A DNA stretch of 64,000 bases from Intestinimonas timonensis (lineage in GTDB: Bacteria; Bacillota; Clostridia; Oscillospirales; Oscillospiraceae), in the NCBI RefSeq assembly GCF_900626145.1, contig NZ_LR130816.1:471339-535338 (forward strand), given 5' to 3'. The position numbers and the translations under genes were made by a program. Within the stretch, counting starts at the first letter, position 1. Each line of letters starts with the position of its first letter. Positions 55,165-63,904 of this stretch are shown one piece after another. Under the pieces are notes generated by a model that saw only the letters and a program-made list of their open reading frames with translations, did not search any database and was not told the DNA's origin.

Positions 55165-56442
55165 TTATTTCTGGTATTCAAATTCCAGATTGTAGAGGCA
55201 CACGGTGTCGCCGTCCTGGACGCCCATGGCCTCCATCCGCTGGAAGAGGCCGGACTCCCGCAGGACCCGGTCGAACCAGTTCCGGGACTCGATGTCGCCG
55301 AAGTTGACGTTGGCCATGAGCCGCTGGAGCCAGGGCCCGTCCACCATCCACACGTCGTCCACCTTCTCGATGGTGACGTCGCCGCTGGTGTCCAGCTCCG
55401 GGGGAGCGGGGACGTAGTCGGGCTCGTACACCGTGATGGGGGGCAACTGGGACAGCAGCCCGGCGGCGTGGCGCATGAGGGCGTCCACGCCCTGGTGGGT
55501 GGCAGCGGAGAGCTCAAAGAAGGTGAGCCCCTTGGCCTCCACATGGGCCTTCAGCTTCTCCAGCAGGGACCGGTCCTCAGCGATGTCGGCCTTGTTGCCG
55601 GCCACCAGCATGGGCCGCTCCGCCAGCTGGGGGCTGTACTGGGCCAGCTCGGCGTTGATGGCCTCAAAGTCCTCCACCGGGTCCCGGCCCTCCCGGCCGG
55701 ACACGTCCACGATGTGGATAAGCAGCCGGCAGCGGTCGATGTGCCGGAGGAAGTCGTGGCCCAGACCGGCGCCCTCGCTGGCCCCCTCAATGATGCCGGG
55801 GATGTCGGCCATGACGAAGGAGACGCCCTCGTCCACGTAGACCACGCCCAGGTTGGGGAAGAGGGTGGTGAAGTGGTAGTCGGCGATCTTAGGCCGGGCC
55901 ATGGAGACCACAGAGAGCAGGGTGGACTTGCCCACGTTGGGGAAGCCCACCAGGCCCACGTCGGCCAGCAGCTTCAGCTCCAGGATGACCTCCCGCTCCT
56001 GGCCGGGCAGGCCGGCCTTGGCGAAGTTGGGCACCTGGCGGGTGGGGGTGGCGAAGTGCTTGTTGCCCCAGCCGCCGTTGCCGCCCCGGCAGAGGACGAA
56101 AGGCTCGGTGGTGGACATGTCGGCAATGATCTGGCGGCTCTCGGCGTCCCGGACCACGGTGCCCAGGGGGACCTTGATGACCATGTCCTCTCCGTCCTTG
56201 CCCGAGCAGCGCTTGCCGGTGCCGTCCATGCCGTTGCCGGCCACATACTTGCGCTTGTAGCGGAAGTCCATCAGGGTGGACATGTGGGGGTCCACCTGGA
56301 GGATCACATCGCCGCCCCGGCCGCCGTCACCGCCGTCGGGGCCGCCGGCGGCCACATACTTCTCCCGGTGGAAGGCCACGGCGCCGTTGCCCCCCTTGCC
56401 GGACTTTACCGTGATCTTCGCGGTATCCACAAATGCTGGCAT
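55165..56442 (-). CDS. obgE: Obg-family GTPase (CgtA)
   Basis: A 425-residue GTPase in ribosome assembly and stress control. The glycine-rich Obg fold runs from the N-terminus (SGKGGNGAVAFHREKYVAAGGPDGGDGGRGG). The G domain has GFPNVGKSTLL, DIPGIIEGASEGAGLGHDFLRHI and GNKADI. The C-terminal OCT domain (about 350-425, IEKVDDVWMVDGPWLQRLMANVNF) is the Firmicute form. ATG 56442 follows AGGAGG; an upstream in-frame ATG has no ribosome site. It lies downstream of rplU-prp-rpmA, as in many Firmicutes. Confidence 0.96.
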   Translation of the reverse strand: MPAFVDTAKITVKSGKGGNGAVAFHREKYVAAGGPDGGDGGRGGDVILQVDPHMSTLMDFRYKRKYVAGNGMDGTGKRCSGKDGEDMVIKVPLGTVVRDAESRQIIADMSTTEPFVLCRGGNGGWGNKHFATPTRQVPNFAKAGLPGQEREVILELKLLADVGLVGFPNVGKSTLLSVVSMARPKIADYHFTTLFPNLGVVYVDEGVSFVMADIPGIIEGASEGAGLGHDFLRHIDRCRLLIHIVDVSGREGRDPVEDFEAINAELAQYSPQLAERPMLVAGNKADIAEDRSLLEKLKAHVEAKGLTFFELSAATHQGVDALMRHAAGLLSQLPPITVYEPDYVPAPPELDTSGDVTIEKVDDVWMVDGPWLQRLMANVNFGDIESRNWFDRVLRESGLFQRMEAMGVQDGDTVCLYNLEFEYQK

Positions 56443-56673
56443 AGACAGCACCTCCTGTTTCTCAAAAATGCAGGCATTTTTTCGATGGGATGCAGACCGC
56501 TGCGTCGCACGCGCAAAGCGCGCACGCTTGCGGTCTGAGCAGTGTTTTTTCCGACGCACATGTCGCCGGAAAAAACGGATTTTATTTTCTTTCGCCGCCT
56601 GCGGGCGGCGAAACTCTGCCGAGGGCTTTCTGGAGCGCGAAAATATATACGGCAGACTGATGTGAAGAGAAAA

Positions 56674-56715
56674 AACGCCCCGAACAGAGGATACCCTGTC
56701 CGAGGCGTTATGATG
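56674..56715 (-). terminator. terminator of the rplU-prp-rpmA operon
   Basis: On the minus strand AACGCC...GGCGTT with an inner ACAG/CTGT pairing, followed by TTTTTT. The rest of the 56443-56721 gap holds two more hairpins (TTTCGCCGCC/GGGCGGCGAAA at 56597-56621; GTTTTTTCCG.../CGGAAAAAAC at 56552-56585) and no gene. Confidence 0.7.
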
Positions 56716-56721
56716 CTCAAG

Positions 56722-57006
56722 TTACTGAGCGATCTCCACGATGGAGACCTGCTTGCGGTCCTTACCCAGACGCTCGAACTTGACCTTGCCGTCCTTGAGG
56801 GCGAACAGGGTGTCGTCGCTGCCCTTGCCCACGTTCACACCGGGGTGGATGTGGGTGCCGCGCTGACGCACCAGGATGTTGCCGGCCAGGACGAACTGAC
56901 CGTCGCCCCGCTTCACGCCCAGACGCTTGGACTCGGAGTCACGGCCGTTCCGGGTGGAGCCGACGCCCTTCTTGTGAGCGAAGAACTGAAGACCGATCTT
57001 CAGCAT
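56722..57006 (-). CDS. rpmA: 50S ribosomal protein L27 with cleavable N-terminal extension
   Basis: A 94-residue protein. The first nine residues (MLKIGLQFF) precede [16 protein letters not shown], the mature L27 start. This is the Firmicute form, in which Prp cuts between F9 and A10 so that the N-terminus can reach the peptidyl-transferase centre. It lies four bases after prp in the same operon. Confidence 0.97.
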   Translation of the reverse strand: MLKIGLQFFAHKKGVGSTRNGRDSESKRLGVKRGDGQFVLAGNILVRQRGTHIHPGVNVGKGSDDTLFALKDGKVKFERLGKDRKQVSIVEIAQ

Positions 57007-57010
57007 GGTG

Positions 57011-57346
57011 TTACACCTCCATGTCGTAAACGATGATGTTGTCGGGATATTCCTCCCTCAGGTCGGTGAAGTAGACCATCATGGCCGTCAGAAGAGTCTG
57101 ACAGGTGCTCTCGTTGGTCTGCCCCAATCCGCCGGGGAGCTTGAGGGTGATGGAGGCATCCTTTTCCCGCACCTTCACCGCGGCCTCAAGGCCGAGGATG
57201 TCGTTAACGGCGCACTCGATGAGCCGTACGGCACTGGTGACGGCGGCGCAGAGGATATCCTCCCCCTGGGAGGCCAGTCCGCTGTGACCCTTGACTTCAA
57301 AGCCGGTCAGGCGGCTGCCCTCCGTAAAAAAAGTAACCTCGATCAT
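57011..57346 (-). CDS. prp: ribosomal-processing cysteine protease Prp
   Basis: A 111-residue protein with the catalytic pair H21 (KGHSG) and C33 (EDILCAAVT). Located between rplU and rpmA as in other Firmicutes, where it removes the L27 extension. The C-terminus is [16 protein letters not shown]. Confidence 0.95.
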   Translation of the reverse strand: MIEVTFFTEGSRLTGFEVKGHSGLASQGEDILCAAVTSAVRLIECAVNDILGLEAAVKVREKDASITLKLPGGLGQTNESTCQTLLTAMMVYFTDLREEYPDNIIVYDMEV

Positions 57347-57366
57347 AGGTCCGGAAAGAGGGAGGC

Positions 57367-57678
57367 TCAGGCCTCGATCTTGCCGATGGTGACCTTGGTG
57401 TAGGGCTGACGGTGGCCCTGCTTGCGGCGGTAGCCCTTCTTGGGCTTGTACTTGAAGACGATGACCTTCTTGCCCTTGCCGTTCTTCACCACGGAAGCGG
57501 TGACCTTGGCGCCGTCCACCACGGGAGCGCCGAAGGTGGTCTTGTCGCCGTCCAGCACAGCCAGGACCTTATCGAAGGTCACGGTGTCGCCGGCCTCGAC
57601 GGGAAGCTTCTCGATGAAGAGGGTATCACCCTCGGCCACCTTGTACTGCTTGCCGCCGGTCTCAATGATCGCGTGCAT
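57367..57678 (-). CDS. rplU: 50S ribosomal protein L21
   Basis: A 103-residue protein: [18 protein letters not shown], then [20 protein letters not shown], the conserved rRNA-binding end. ATG 57678 follows AAGGAGTG. First gene of the operon; a leader of about 230 bases precedes it. Confidence 0.97.
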   Translation of the reverse strand: MHAIIETGGKQYKVAEGDTLFIEKLPVEAGDTVTFDKVLAVLDGDKTTFGAPVVDGAKVTASVVKNGKGKKVIVFKYKPKKGYRRKQGHRQPYTKVTIGKIEA

Positions 57679-57908
57679 TCTGTTTTTCACTCCTTCATTA
57701 CGGGCTCGCTGTCGGGGGTGGAAAGAAGCGCGGAGAAGCCGGGAGCAGGCGGGCAAGACCTGGAGCGGAGCAAACGGACCGCAGGTCCTGTGGGACCGGA
57801 GGCCGGCTTGCGCAGTCGCAGGGGCTTGGACGCCGTCGCGGAGGCTTCGCAGCGTGACAGTGAAGTAGCGCTGAGCGCTCTCTCACTTTCGTACCCAGTC
57901 AAAGCGGC
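57679..57908 (-). ncRNA. long GC-rich 5' leader of rplU
   Basis: About 230 bases lie between the promoter and rplU, with no open frame and many possible GC-rich pairings (for example GGTCCCACAGGACC). Ribosomal operons of Firmicutes often carry autoregulatory leaders, including one for L21; whether this matches that class needs a covariance-model search. Confidence 0.45.
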
Positions 57909-57914
57909 TATAAT

Positions 57915-57943
57915 AGTATATCAGTGCCTATGGTGCTTGTCAA
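57915..57943 (-). promoter_or_regulatory. promoter of the rplU-prp-rpmA operon
   Basis: On the minus strand TTGACA (57938-57943), exactly 17 bases, TATACT (57915-57920). Confidence 0.9.
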
Positions 57944-57999
57944 TGGATTTCTGCCCTAATTTCTCCCTTTTTTCACAATAAAAACGGGGAAAAAGCCGG

Positions 58000-59097
58000 T
58001 CAGGGTTCGGCCAGCCGCCCCTGATACCAGCCGGTGGAGCCGTTCTTCTTCACCAGAGCGCCCCGGGAGGTCTCCTCCACTACGGAGAGAAGGTCGCCGG
58101 GGGCAACGGGGAGACGGTAGTCGGTGGAGTCCAGACACCACCACTGCCCATCCCGGCACCGCAGGTACTTGGTGAGCACCCACAGTGTCTGCCCTGTGCT
58201 CAGGTGGCGGCACAGGGAAAACTCCTCCCCCCGCTCCAGCACCTCCACGGCGTGGTCGCTCCAGGAGATGGTGAAGGGATCGGCGCTGGCCGCCTGGCCG
58301 TCCAGGGCCCGGCGGACGGGTAGGTCATCGTAGGAGCACCAGGTGATGTCCTCACCCTCCCGGGGGAGGATGAGGGCGTTGAGCTGGCCGTCGGCCTGAA
58401 GGACGCAGCCGCCATCGATGCTGATGATCTTTCGGTCCCGGCAGACCAGGGGCTCACAGCAGGGGTGCCCGGTGCGGTAGAGGGTCACCGGCCAGTGCCC
58501 CACCACGCAGTAATAGGGGAAGGAATGGCCCTGGGAGAGGAAGTCGTCGTTTTTCATGCACTTCCAGGCGTCCAGCTCCTCCATGTGATCGTAGGAGGGG
58601 ACGCCGCCGTGGACGAAGACATAGCCCGGGGCGGTGAGGATGGTGGGCAGGCTCCGGAGGAAGTCCAGCTCGGGGGCGAACTGCTCCCGCAGGACGACCC
58701 GCAGGGCGGGCAGGTCCTCGGGGGAGGACACGGGCGCGCCGATCTCCATGGCCATCTGAGTGATGAGGGAGCGCTCCTTCCACACGCTCAGGTAGTAGCG
58801 GAAGAAGTCCCGGCCCAGGCCGGCGTTCTGGTCCACGAAGTCCACCGCCAGATTGTCGCAGTTGCCACACAGGGCGTGGACGGTGTGGGTCTGGGAGAGC
58901 TCCATGACATAGCGCAGGGTGGCCAGGCTGTCGGGACCCTTTTCGATGAGGTCGCCCACCAGCACCAGGGCGTCATCGGGGGTAAAGCCCACCTTGTCCA
59001 GCAGGCCCTTCAGCCAGGGCAGGTTTCCGTGGACGTCGCTGACCGCCAGCAGCCGTCCGTTGGTGGGAAAGGGGATGGGGCGGACCACCGCCTTCAT
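58000..59097 (-). CDS. calcineurin-like metallophosphoesterase with C-terminal SH3-like region
   Basis: A 365-residue protein with PPP/metallophosphoesterase motifs: SDVHGNL, VLVGDLIEKGPDS, GNCDN in place of GNHD/E, VFVHGG and GHWP. The catalytic part ends at about 250. The last 65 residues (ALVKKNGSTGWYQGRL) look like an SH3-type fold. It could be a protein or nucleotide phosphatase of the two-metal type; substrate unknown. It starts 36 bases downstream of prmA. Confidence 0.88.
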   Translation of the reverse strand: MKAVVRPIPFPTNGRLLAVSDVHGNLPWLKGLLDKVGFTPDDALVLVGDLIEKGPDSLATLRYVMELSQTHTVHALCGNCDNLAVDFVDQNAGLGRDFFRYYLSVWKERSLITQMAMEIGAPVSSPEDLPALRVVLREQFAPELDFLRSLPTILTAPGYVFVHGGVPSYDHMEELDAWKCMKNDDFLSQGHSFPYYCVVGHWPVTLYRTGHPCCEPLVCRDRKIISIDGGCVLQADGQLNALILPREGEDITWCSYDDLPVRRALDGQAASADPFTISWSDHAVEVLERGEEFSLCRHLSTGQTLWVLTKYLRCRDGQWWCLDSTDYRLPVAPGDLLSVVEETSRGALVKKNGSTGWYQGRLAEP

Positions 59098-59132
59098 GGG
59101 TCAGGACCTCCTTTTCACAGGCTTTGGGACGT

Positions 59133-60071
59133 TCAGAAGCGGGCGGCGTAGGCCACCCAGCCGTCCCGGTCCTTCCGGCCAAAGACGGTGAGGCCGTTCT
59201 TCTCCAGAGCGGCGCGGACCTCCTCGCAGCGGGTGTCGATGATGCCGGAACACAGGAAGACGCCGCCGGGGGCCAGCAGTTCCTCCACGTGGGCGGAGAG
59301 GGGGATGATGACGTCGGCCACGATGTTGGCCAGCACCACATCGTACTTCTGCTCAGCCAGACGGGCCTTCAGGGAGGCGTCGGAGAGGATGTCCCCGGCC
59401 AGCACGGTGTACTTGTCCCGGCCAATGCCGTTGAGGCCGGCGTTTTCGTAGGCCACGTCCACCGCCTTGGGGTCGATGTCCACACCGATGGCGGAGGTGG
59501 CCCCCAGCAGCAGGGAGGCGATGGACAGGATGCCGGAGCCGCAGCCCAGGTCCAGCACCTTGGCGCCCTCCTTCACCGACTGCTCGGTCCACTCCAGGCA
59601 CAGGCGGGTGGAGGCGTGGTTGCCGGTGCCGAAGGTGAGGCCGGGGTTGAGGTAGAGGGCGGTCCGGCCGTCGGGCACGGGCTCCCCCTTCTCCCACTCG
59701 GGCACCACGTAGAGCCGCTCCCCGATGGAGAGGGGCTTATAGTATTTCTGCCAGCTGGTGGCCCAGTCGTTCTCCCGCAGGGGGGTGGTGGAGTAGGGCA
59801 GGTCGATGCCCGCCATCCACTTCTCCAGCTGGGCCTTGCCGTCGGCGTCGTCGGTGACGTAGAATTTCACCCGGGCGGCGCCCTTCATCCGCTCCAGCAG
59901 CTCGTCGTCCACGTAGTCCCAATACTGCCGGTTCTGCTCCAGAAAGGTCTTGAAATCGTTTTCATCTTCAATGGCCAGACCGGTGGCGCCGTTCATGGTC
60001 AGCTTGGCGCACAGGTCATCCAGTTGAGGTTCGGTGGTCTCCACCGTGACCTCCAGCCATGTCATATCCAT
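59133..60071 (-). CDS. prmA: ribosomal protein L11 methyltransferase
   Basis: A 312-residue SAM-dependent enzyme: N-terminal substrate domain (MTWLEVTVETTEPQLDDLCAKL), LYLNPGLTFGTGNHASTRLC, motif I VLDLGCGSGILSIAS, GVDIDPKAV and DVVLANIVADVI. PrmA trimethylates L11 on the ribosome. The usual GTGTHPTT is here GTGNHAST. AAGGAG precedes the start. Confidence 0.93.
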   Translation of the reverse strand: MDMTWLEVTVETTEPQLDDLCAKLTMNGATGLAIEDENDFKTFLEQNRQYWDYVDDELLERMKGAARVKFYVTDDADGKAQLEKWMAGIDLPYSTTPLRENDWATSWQKYYKPLSIGERLYVVPEWEKGEPVPDGRTALYLNPGLTFGTGNHASTRLCLEWTEQSVKEGAKVLDLGCGSGILSIASLLLGATSAIGVDIDPKAVDVAYENAGLNGIGRDKYTVLAGDILSDASLKARLAEQKYDVVLANIVADVIIPLSAHVEELLAPGGVFLCSGIIDTRCEEVRAALEKNGLTVFGRKDRDGWVAYAARF

Positions 60072-60093
60072 AGATGCAGCTCCTTCGGAAAAA

Positions 60094-60960
60094 TTACCGC
60101 TTGGTGCCCAGGAAGAAGAGGGCCAGCGTGCCGGGGCCGGAGTGGGCGCCGATGACGGGCCCCACGTTGTTGATGACCACGTCCTTGGTGCCGAAGCGCT
60201 TCTTCACGTCGGCGGCCACCTTCTCGGCGTCGGCCAGGCAGTCGCCGTGGCTGATGAAGACGGTGTCCACATCGGTGACAGTCTGCTCCATGTGGTCCAC
60301 CAGGGCGGTGAGGGAAGCCCCGCGGCCTCTGGCCTTGCCCATGCTGATGAGGTGGCCCTCGTCGTCCACGTGGAGGACGGGCTTGATGGAGAGCATGGTG
60401 CCCACCACGGCGGTGGCGGCGGAGATACGGCCGCCCCGCTTGAGGAAGTGGAGGTCGTCCACGGTGAACCAGTGGCACAGATGGAGCTTGTTCTCCTCCA
60501 CCCAGTCCCGGACCTCCTCAATGGACTTGCCCTTCTTCTGCTCCTGAACGGCGTGCCACACCAGCAGGCCCTGGCCCAGGGAGGCGCACAGGGTGTCCAC
60601 GGTGTAGATCTTCCGGTCGGGGTACTGCTCGGAGAGCTCATTCACCGCGATGACCGAGGACTGATAGGTGGTGGACAGACCGGAGGAGAAGGCCAGCACC
60701 AGCACGTCCTTCCCGGCCTGGAGGAAAGGCTCCAGCATATTGGTGTACTCAGCCACGTTGACGGCGGAGGTGGTGGCCATCTCCCCGTCCCGGAGCATCT
60801 TGTAAAAGACCTTGGGGTCCATCTCCCGGTCGTCGGGGTAGTTGTGGTAGGTCTTGCCCTGGACCGTGAAGGACAGGGGGAGCACCTCTACCCCCAGCTC
60901 CTGGACCAGGCTGGCCGGCAGGTCGGCGGAAGAGTCGGTGACGATGACATAATCGCTCAT
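60094..60960 (-). CDS. DegV family fatty-acid-binding protein
   Basis: A 288-residue protein: YVIVTDSSADLPASLVQELGVEVLPLSF, TTSAVNVAEYTNM, LVLAFSSGLSTTYQSS, FLKRGGRISAATAVVGTMLSIKPVLHVDDEGHL and ISHGDCLADA. DegV/FakB proteins present bound fatty acids to the kinase FakA for phospholipid synthesis. GGGAGGT precedes ATG 60960. No fakA is seen here. Confidence 0.94.
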   Translation of the reverse strand: MSDYVIVTDSSADLPASLVQELGVEVLPLSFTVQGKTYHNYPDDREMDPKVFYKMLRDGEMATTSAVNVAEYTNMLEPFLQAGKDVLVLAFSSGLSTTYQSSVIAVNELSEQYPDRKIYTVDTLCASLGQGLLVWHAVQEQKKGKSIEEVRDWVEENKLHLCHWFTVDDLHFLKRGGRISAATAVVGTMLSIKPVLHVDDEGHLISMGKARGRGASLTALVDHMEQTVTDVDTVFISHGDCLADAEKVAADVKKRFGTKDVVINNVGPVIGAHSGPGTLALFFLGTKR

Positions 60961-61008
60961 ATGGTAATTACCTCCCGTATAAAATGGAACATATACTCCG
61001 ATTTGAGA

Positions 61009-61536
61009 TCACTTTTTGCGGCGCTCCTGCTTCTCCTCCTGGGGGGCGATGAGGGAGAGGATGCGCTGGCAGGCCAGCTTGTCGGCATAGCTGCGCAGGG
61101 CCAGCCGCAGGGCCAGCCGGGGCAGGTCCTCCTGGCTCAGGTCGGGGTCCAGCACCTCGGCGGTGCAGTCCAGAGCCAGGGAGAGCTCCTGATAGAAGGC
61201 GGCGTACAGCTTTTCCGGGTCCCGGCCGGCGCTGCCGTTCTCCAGCAGGGTGCGGGTGTCCCGGACGGAGAGGACCTGCTTGAGGGCGCAGATGGCGGTG
61301 AGGTAGCCCAGGTGGGTCTTGTTGTACTTCTTGCCCTCGGCCCGGGGGAGCAGGACGTCCTTGATATAGTTGTTCACCATGGCGGGAGTCAGGGCCTCGC
61401 CGCCGTCATAGGAGATGAGCTGGCGGGAAATGTAGGAGATGACCTGGTCCATGTAGAGGCCGATGTCGGGAAAGCTGTCCCACACCATGGGGCGCTCCTC
61501 CTCCAGCCGGCGCTTCAGTTCTTCCAGTTCCTCCAC
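61009..61536 (-). CDS. DUF1836 domain protein
   Basis: A 175-residue protein matching the DUF1836 pattern: VISYISRQLISYDGGEALTPAMVNNYIKDVLLPRAEGKKYNKTHLGYLTAICALKQVLSV. The N-terminal helical region resembles MerR-like DNA-binding folds, so a regulatory role is possible. It has a good promoter (61596-61624) and precedes degV by 48 bases. Confidence 0.85.
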   Translation of the reverse strand: MEELEELKRRLEEERPMVWDSFPDIGLYMDQVISYISRQLISYDGGEALTPAMVNNYIKDVLLPRAEGKKYNKTHLGYLTAICALKQVLSVRDTRTLLENGSAGRDPEKLYAAFYQELSLALDCTAEVLDPDLSQEDLPRLALRLALRSYADKLACQRILSLIAPQEEKQERRKK

Positions 61537-61595
61537 CGTGGGTCACTCCTTGTCTTTCGTAGTTTTAAATATGACGTTTCAACATATCGATATGA

Positions 61596-61624
61596 ATTAT
61601 ACCACGATTTCAGTGCCGCGTAAA
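61596..61624 (-). promoter_or_regulatory. promoter of the DUF1836 gene
   Basis: On the minus strand TTTACG (61619-61624), 17 bases, TATAAT (61596-61601). Confidence 0.65.
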
Positions 61625-61640
61625 GGGCCGTGAGAGGGCG

Positions 61641-61680
61641 AAAAAAGGCCCGGAGTCCTTCCGGCGAGCGGGCTCCGGGC
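61641..61680 (-). terminator. terminator after the 61692-62270 gene
   Basis: GCCCGGAG and CTCCGGGC pair around a GC-rich loop, followed on the minus strand by CTTTTTT. Confidence 0.8.
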
Positions 61681-61691
61681 ATAGGGACGTG

Positions 61692-62270
61692 TCAGGCCTC
61701 CCTGGCGTCCAGATTGGTGGCGGCGGCAAAGAAGCCGGCCCACTGGGCCGAGCGGAAAAAGACCAGCTGACCGGGCAGACGGATGTCCTCCACGGTGAGG
61801 AAACGCTTTTTCTCCTCCCGCTCAGCCAGCAGGCCGTTGAGGTGGGTGAGCAGGCCCATGTCCAGCCACCCGCCCAGGTCCTGGGCCTCGTATTGGCAAG
61901 CCTCGCCGTTGAGGGTGAAGGTGAGGGTCCGCCTGCCGTCGGCGGCGGGGGAGAGCTCACCGCCGGAGAGGGCCACGGCCCCGTCGGTGAGGGCGGAGAG
62001 GCCCTGGAGCAGGTCCTGGTACATGGTGTCGGGGGAGGGGGATTCGGGGACCGTCACCAGGGCCTGGTCGGGCTCGTCCTGGGCCAGACGGCACAGGAGG
62101 GAGAGGTAGGCCGGGTCCTCGTAGGACTCGGGATGGGACTGGAAGTGGGCCTCCAGTTCAGGGGTAAAGCGGAAGCTCAGCCGCTTGAGGGTGGCCAGCT
62201 GTTGGTCCACCGGCACCGCCGGGCGGCGGAGCTGGGAGGAGAGGAGACCGGCAAAGTGGTCAAGATCCAT
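61692..62270 (-). CDS. hypothetical protein, 192 residues
   Basis: A soluble acidic protein, coding by codon bias, with no family that I recognise. N-terminus MDLDHFAGLLSSQLRRPAV; C-terminus FFAAATNLDAREA. It starts 21 bases after the nucleoside phosphorylase stop in the same operon and ends at a terminator. No signal peptide or membrane segment. Confidence 0.75.
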   Translation of the reverse strand: MDLDHFAGLLSSQLRRPAVPVDQQLATLKRLSFRFTPELEAHFQSHPESYEDPAYLSLLCRLAQDEPDQALVTVPESPSPDTMYQDLLQGLSALTDGAVALSGGELSPAADGRRTLTFTLNGEACQYEAQDLGGWLDMGLLTHLNGLLAEREEKKRFLTVEDIRLPGQLVFFRSAQWAGFFAAATNLDAREA

Positions 62271-62291
62271 AGATATTCCGTCCTTTCTCTC

Positions 62292-63053
62292 TCAGGGGGT
62301 GACACGGCGGGCCAGCTCCAGGGCCAGCCGGAAGTAGGCCTCCTTGGCGTCCTGGGGCAGCTTGCCCAGCAGGCCGGGGTCCCAGAAGTCGCCCCCCAGG
62401 TTGTCTTCGGTGTAGAGGAACTGGTAGAATTCCACGCCCCGGAATTGACACACCGCCGCGCAGGCGGCACACTCCATGTCCACGCAGAGGCAGCCCTCAG
62501 CCTGTCGCCGGGCCACGTTCCGCCGGGTCTCCCGGTAGAGGGCGTCGGTGGTCCAGGTGCGGCCCTCCACAAAAGGCACCCCCAGCTCCGTGAGGACCCG
62601 GGCGGTGCGGGGCGCGGTATCCAGAGCAATATAGTCCTCCTCCGGGGGAAGGTAGTGGTAGCTCACGCCCTCGTCCCGGCGGGCCGCCGTGGGGACGATG
62701 AGGTGGCCGTCGGGCAGGTCACGGGTCAGGGAGCCGCAGGAGCCGAAGAGAATAAAGCGGCGGGCGCCCCGGGCGATGACCTCCTCCATCATGCCGGCGG
62801 AGGCGGCGCCCCCCAGCAGGGTCTGGTAGAGGCCGAAGGTCTTGCCCTGGTAATCGATGGCGTAGATGGGAATCTGGAAAAAGACGGGCAGGTGGCCCAG
62901 CACACGGGTCCCCGGCCAGCCGGCGGCGGCCTGGGTCAGAGAGGGCTGGAAGGTGACCACCACCGTCTCGGGAAAGCCCTCCACCGGCGCGGCGGCGTGG
63001 CTGGGCTCCAGCACCGCCTCCCGGGCGGGGTCGTAGGCGTCCAGAATGCTCAT
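62292..63053 (-). CDS. nucleoside phosphorylase family protein
   Basis: A 253-residue PNP/UDP-family protein: YQTLLGGAASAGMMEEVIARGARRFILFGSCGSL (phosphate/ribose loop), VPTAARRDEGVSYHY, and CVDMECAACAAVC (the M-E-x substrate motif). It cleaves nucleosides with phosphate. The FQIPIYAIDYQGK segment resembles uridine phosphorylases, but base specificity is uncertain. AAGGAGG precedes ATG 63053. Confidence 0.9.
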   Translation of the reverse strand: MSILDAYDPAREAVLEPSHAAAPVEGFPETVVVTFQPSLTQAAAGWPGTRVLGHLPVFFQIPIYAIDYQGKTFGLYQTLLGGAASAGMMEEVIARGARRFILFGSCGSLTRDLPDGHLIVPTAARRDEGVSYHYLPPEEDYIALDTAPRTARVLTELGVPFVEGRTWTTDALYRETRRNVARRQAEGCLCVDMECAACAAVCQFRGVEFYQFLYTEDNLGGDFWDPGLLGKLPQDAKEAYFRLALELARRVTP

Positions 63054-63151
63054 GGGGACCTCCTTTTTTCCGGTGGGGAAGCGAAATGGGGCCTAAAAGT
63101 GTCTCTCCGTTCCCCAGAGGGATGAGAGCGGGCTGCGTAGTCGCGCAAGGA

Positions 63152-63402
63152 ACGTTCAAAACCCGTTTCTTTTTCCCTGCTGGAAAAAGAACGGTTTTTG
63201 GAATCCAAAGAAAAAGGGGCTCCCGTGCGGGTTGAGTGGCTCCAAATAGGAATCCGGCGGCCCGTCTTTACGCCCCCGCCCAGCACCAGCACCGTCCACA
63301 GGTGACTCCGCCTGTGGAACAGGGAAAAGCCGTGGTTCTATCCCACATTTTTTCGCCGCCTGCGCGGGTGGGGGTCGGGGTGTGGCGCCGCTGACTGGGA
63401 TT
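63152..63402 (-). repeat. 251-bp dispersed repeat, copy 2
   Basis: Reverse-orientation copy of 37200-37450 with the same length and the same internal T-rich hairpin; differences are scattered. Together with the lepA-tail elements it fills the 63054-63904 gap, which holds no gene. Between the two lies an inverted repeat CCTATTGTGG/CCACAATAGAAGG (about 63400-63450). Confidence 0.85.
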
Positions 63403-63484
63403 CCTTCTATTGTGGAGTGTGTCGGGATCGTCGCGCCCCACAATAGGAAGAGAGCCCCAGAAGGCAAAAGGAGCTGCTTTTCTG

Positions 63485-63904
63485 TTACTCCTCGTCCAGC
63501 TTGAGGACGGCCATGGCGTCGAAGCAAAGTCCGCTTCCCTTGGTTTCCGCCTGGCGGCGAAAACCCGGTCCGCTCCCTTGCTTCTCCTTTTCCCGTCGGA
63601 CCCGCTGCGCTGGGCTCCGCCGGGAGGCCGCCTGCGGCGGCGGTTTACTCTTCGTCCAGCTTGAGGACGGCCATAAATGCCTCGGTGGGGAGCTGTACGC
63701 TGCCCAGAGAGCGCATCTTCTTTTTGCCCGCCCCACAAAAGGCATGGCCTTTTGCGGGGACCCCATGAAAGACTTCACATGCTCGGCGGAAGTGAATTCC
63801 GCCTGCGCCAAGGTTTTGGGCCGATGGCCCAAAACGCTTGCACGGCGCGTAACGCGCCGCCCCGCCATGCGGGTCCCCAGAGGGCAAAAGAAGCTGCTTT
63901 TCTG
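63485..63904 (-). mobile_element. two structured elements carrying further copies of the lepA 3' end
   Basis: Behind lepA, reading on the minus strand: a structured element (63729-63904) with stems at 63809-63840 and 63785-63803 and terminal GGGGTCCCC plus hairpin 63731-63759; a second lepA tail of 27 codons and stop (63645-63728), same amino acids but about 10 silent changes; a second element (63515-63644) with the GCCCAGCGCAGCGGG hairpin at 63592-63624 and GCGGACTTTGC; then a third tail of 10 codons (63485-63514). The bases after the first and third stops are also alike (CAGAAAAGCAGCT). Confidence 0.85.

Noticed and set aside
63054..63904. Several short open frames in the lepA-tail region ending in MAVLKLDEE
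   Set aside because: They are read-through of the copied lepA ends into intergenic structured repeats, without ribosome sites.
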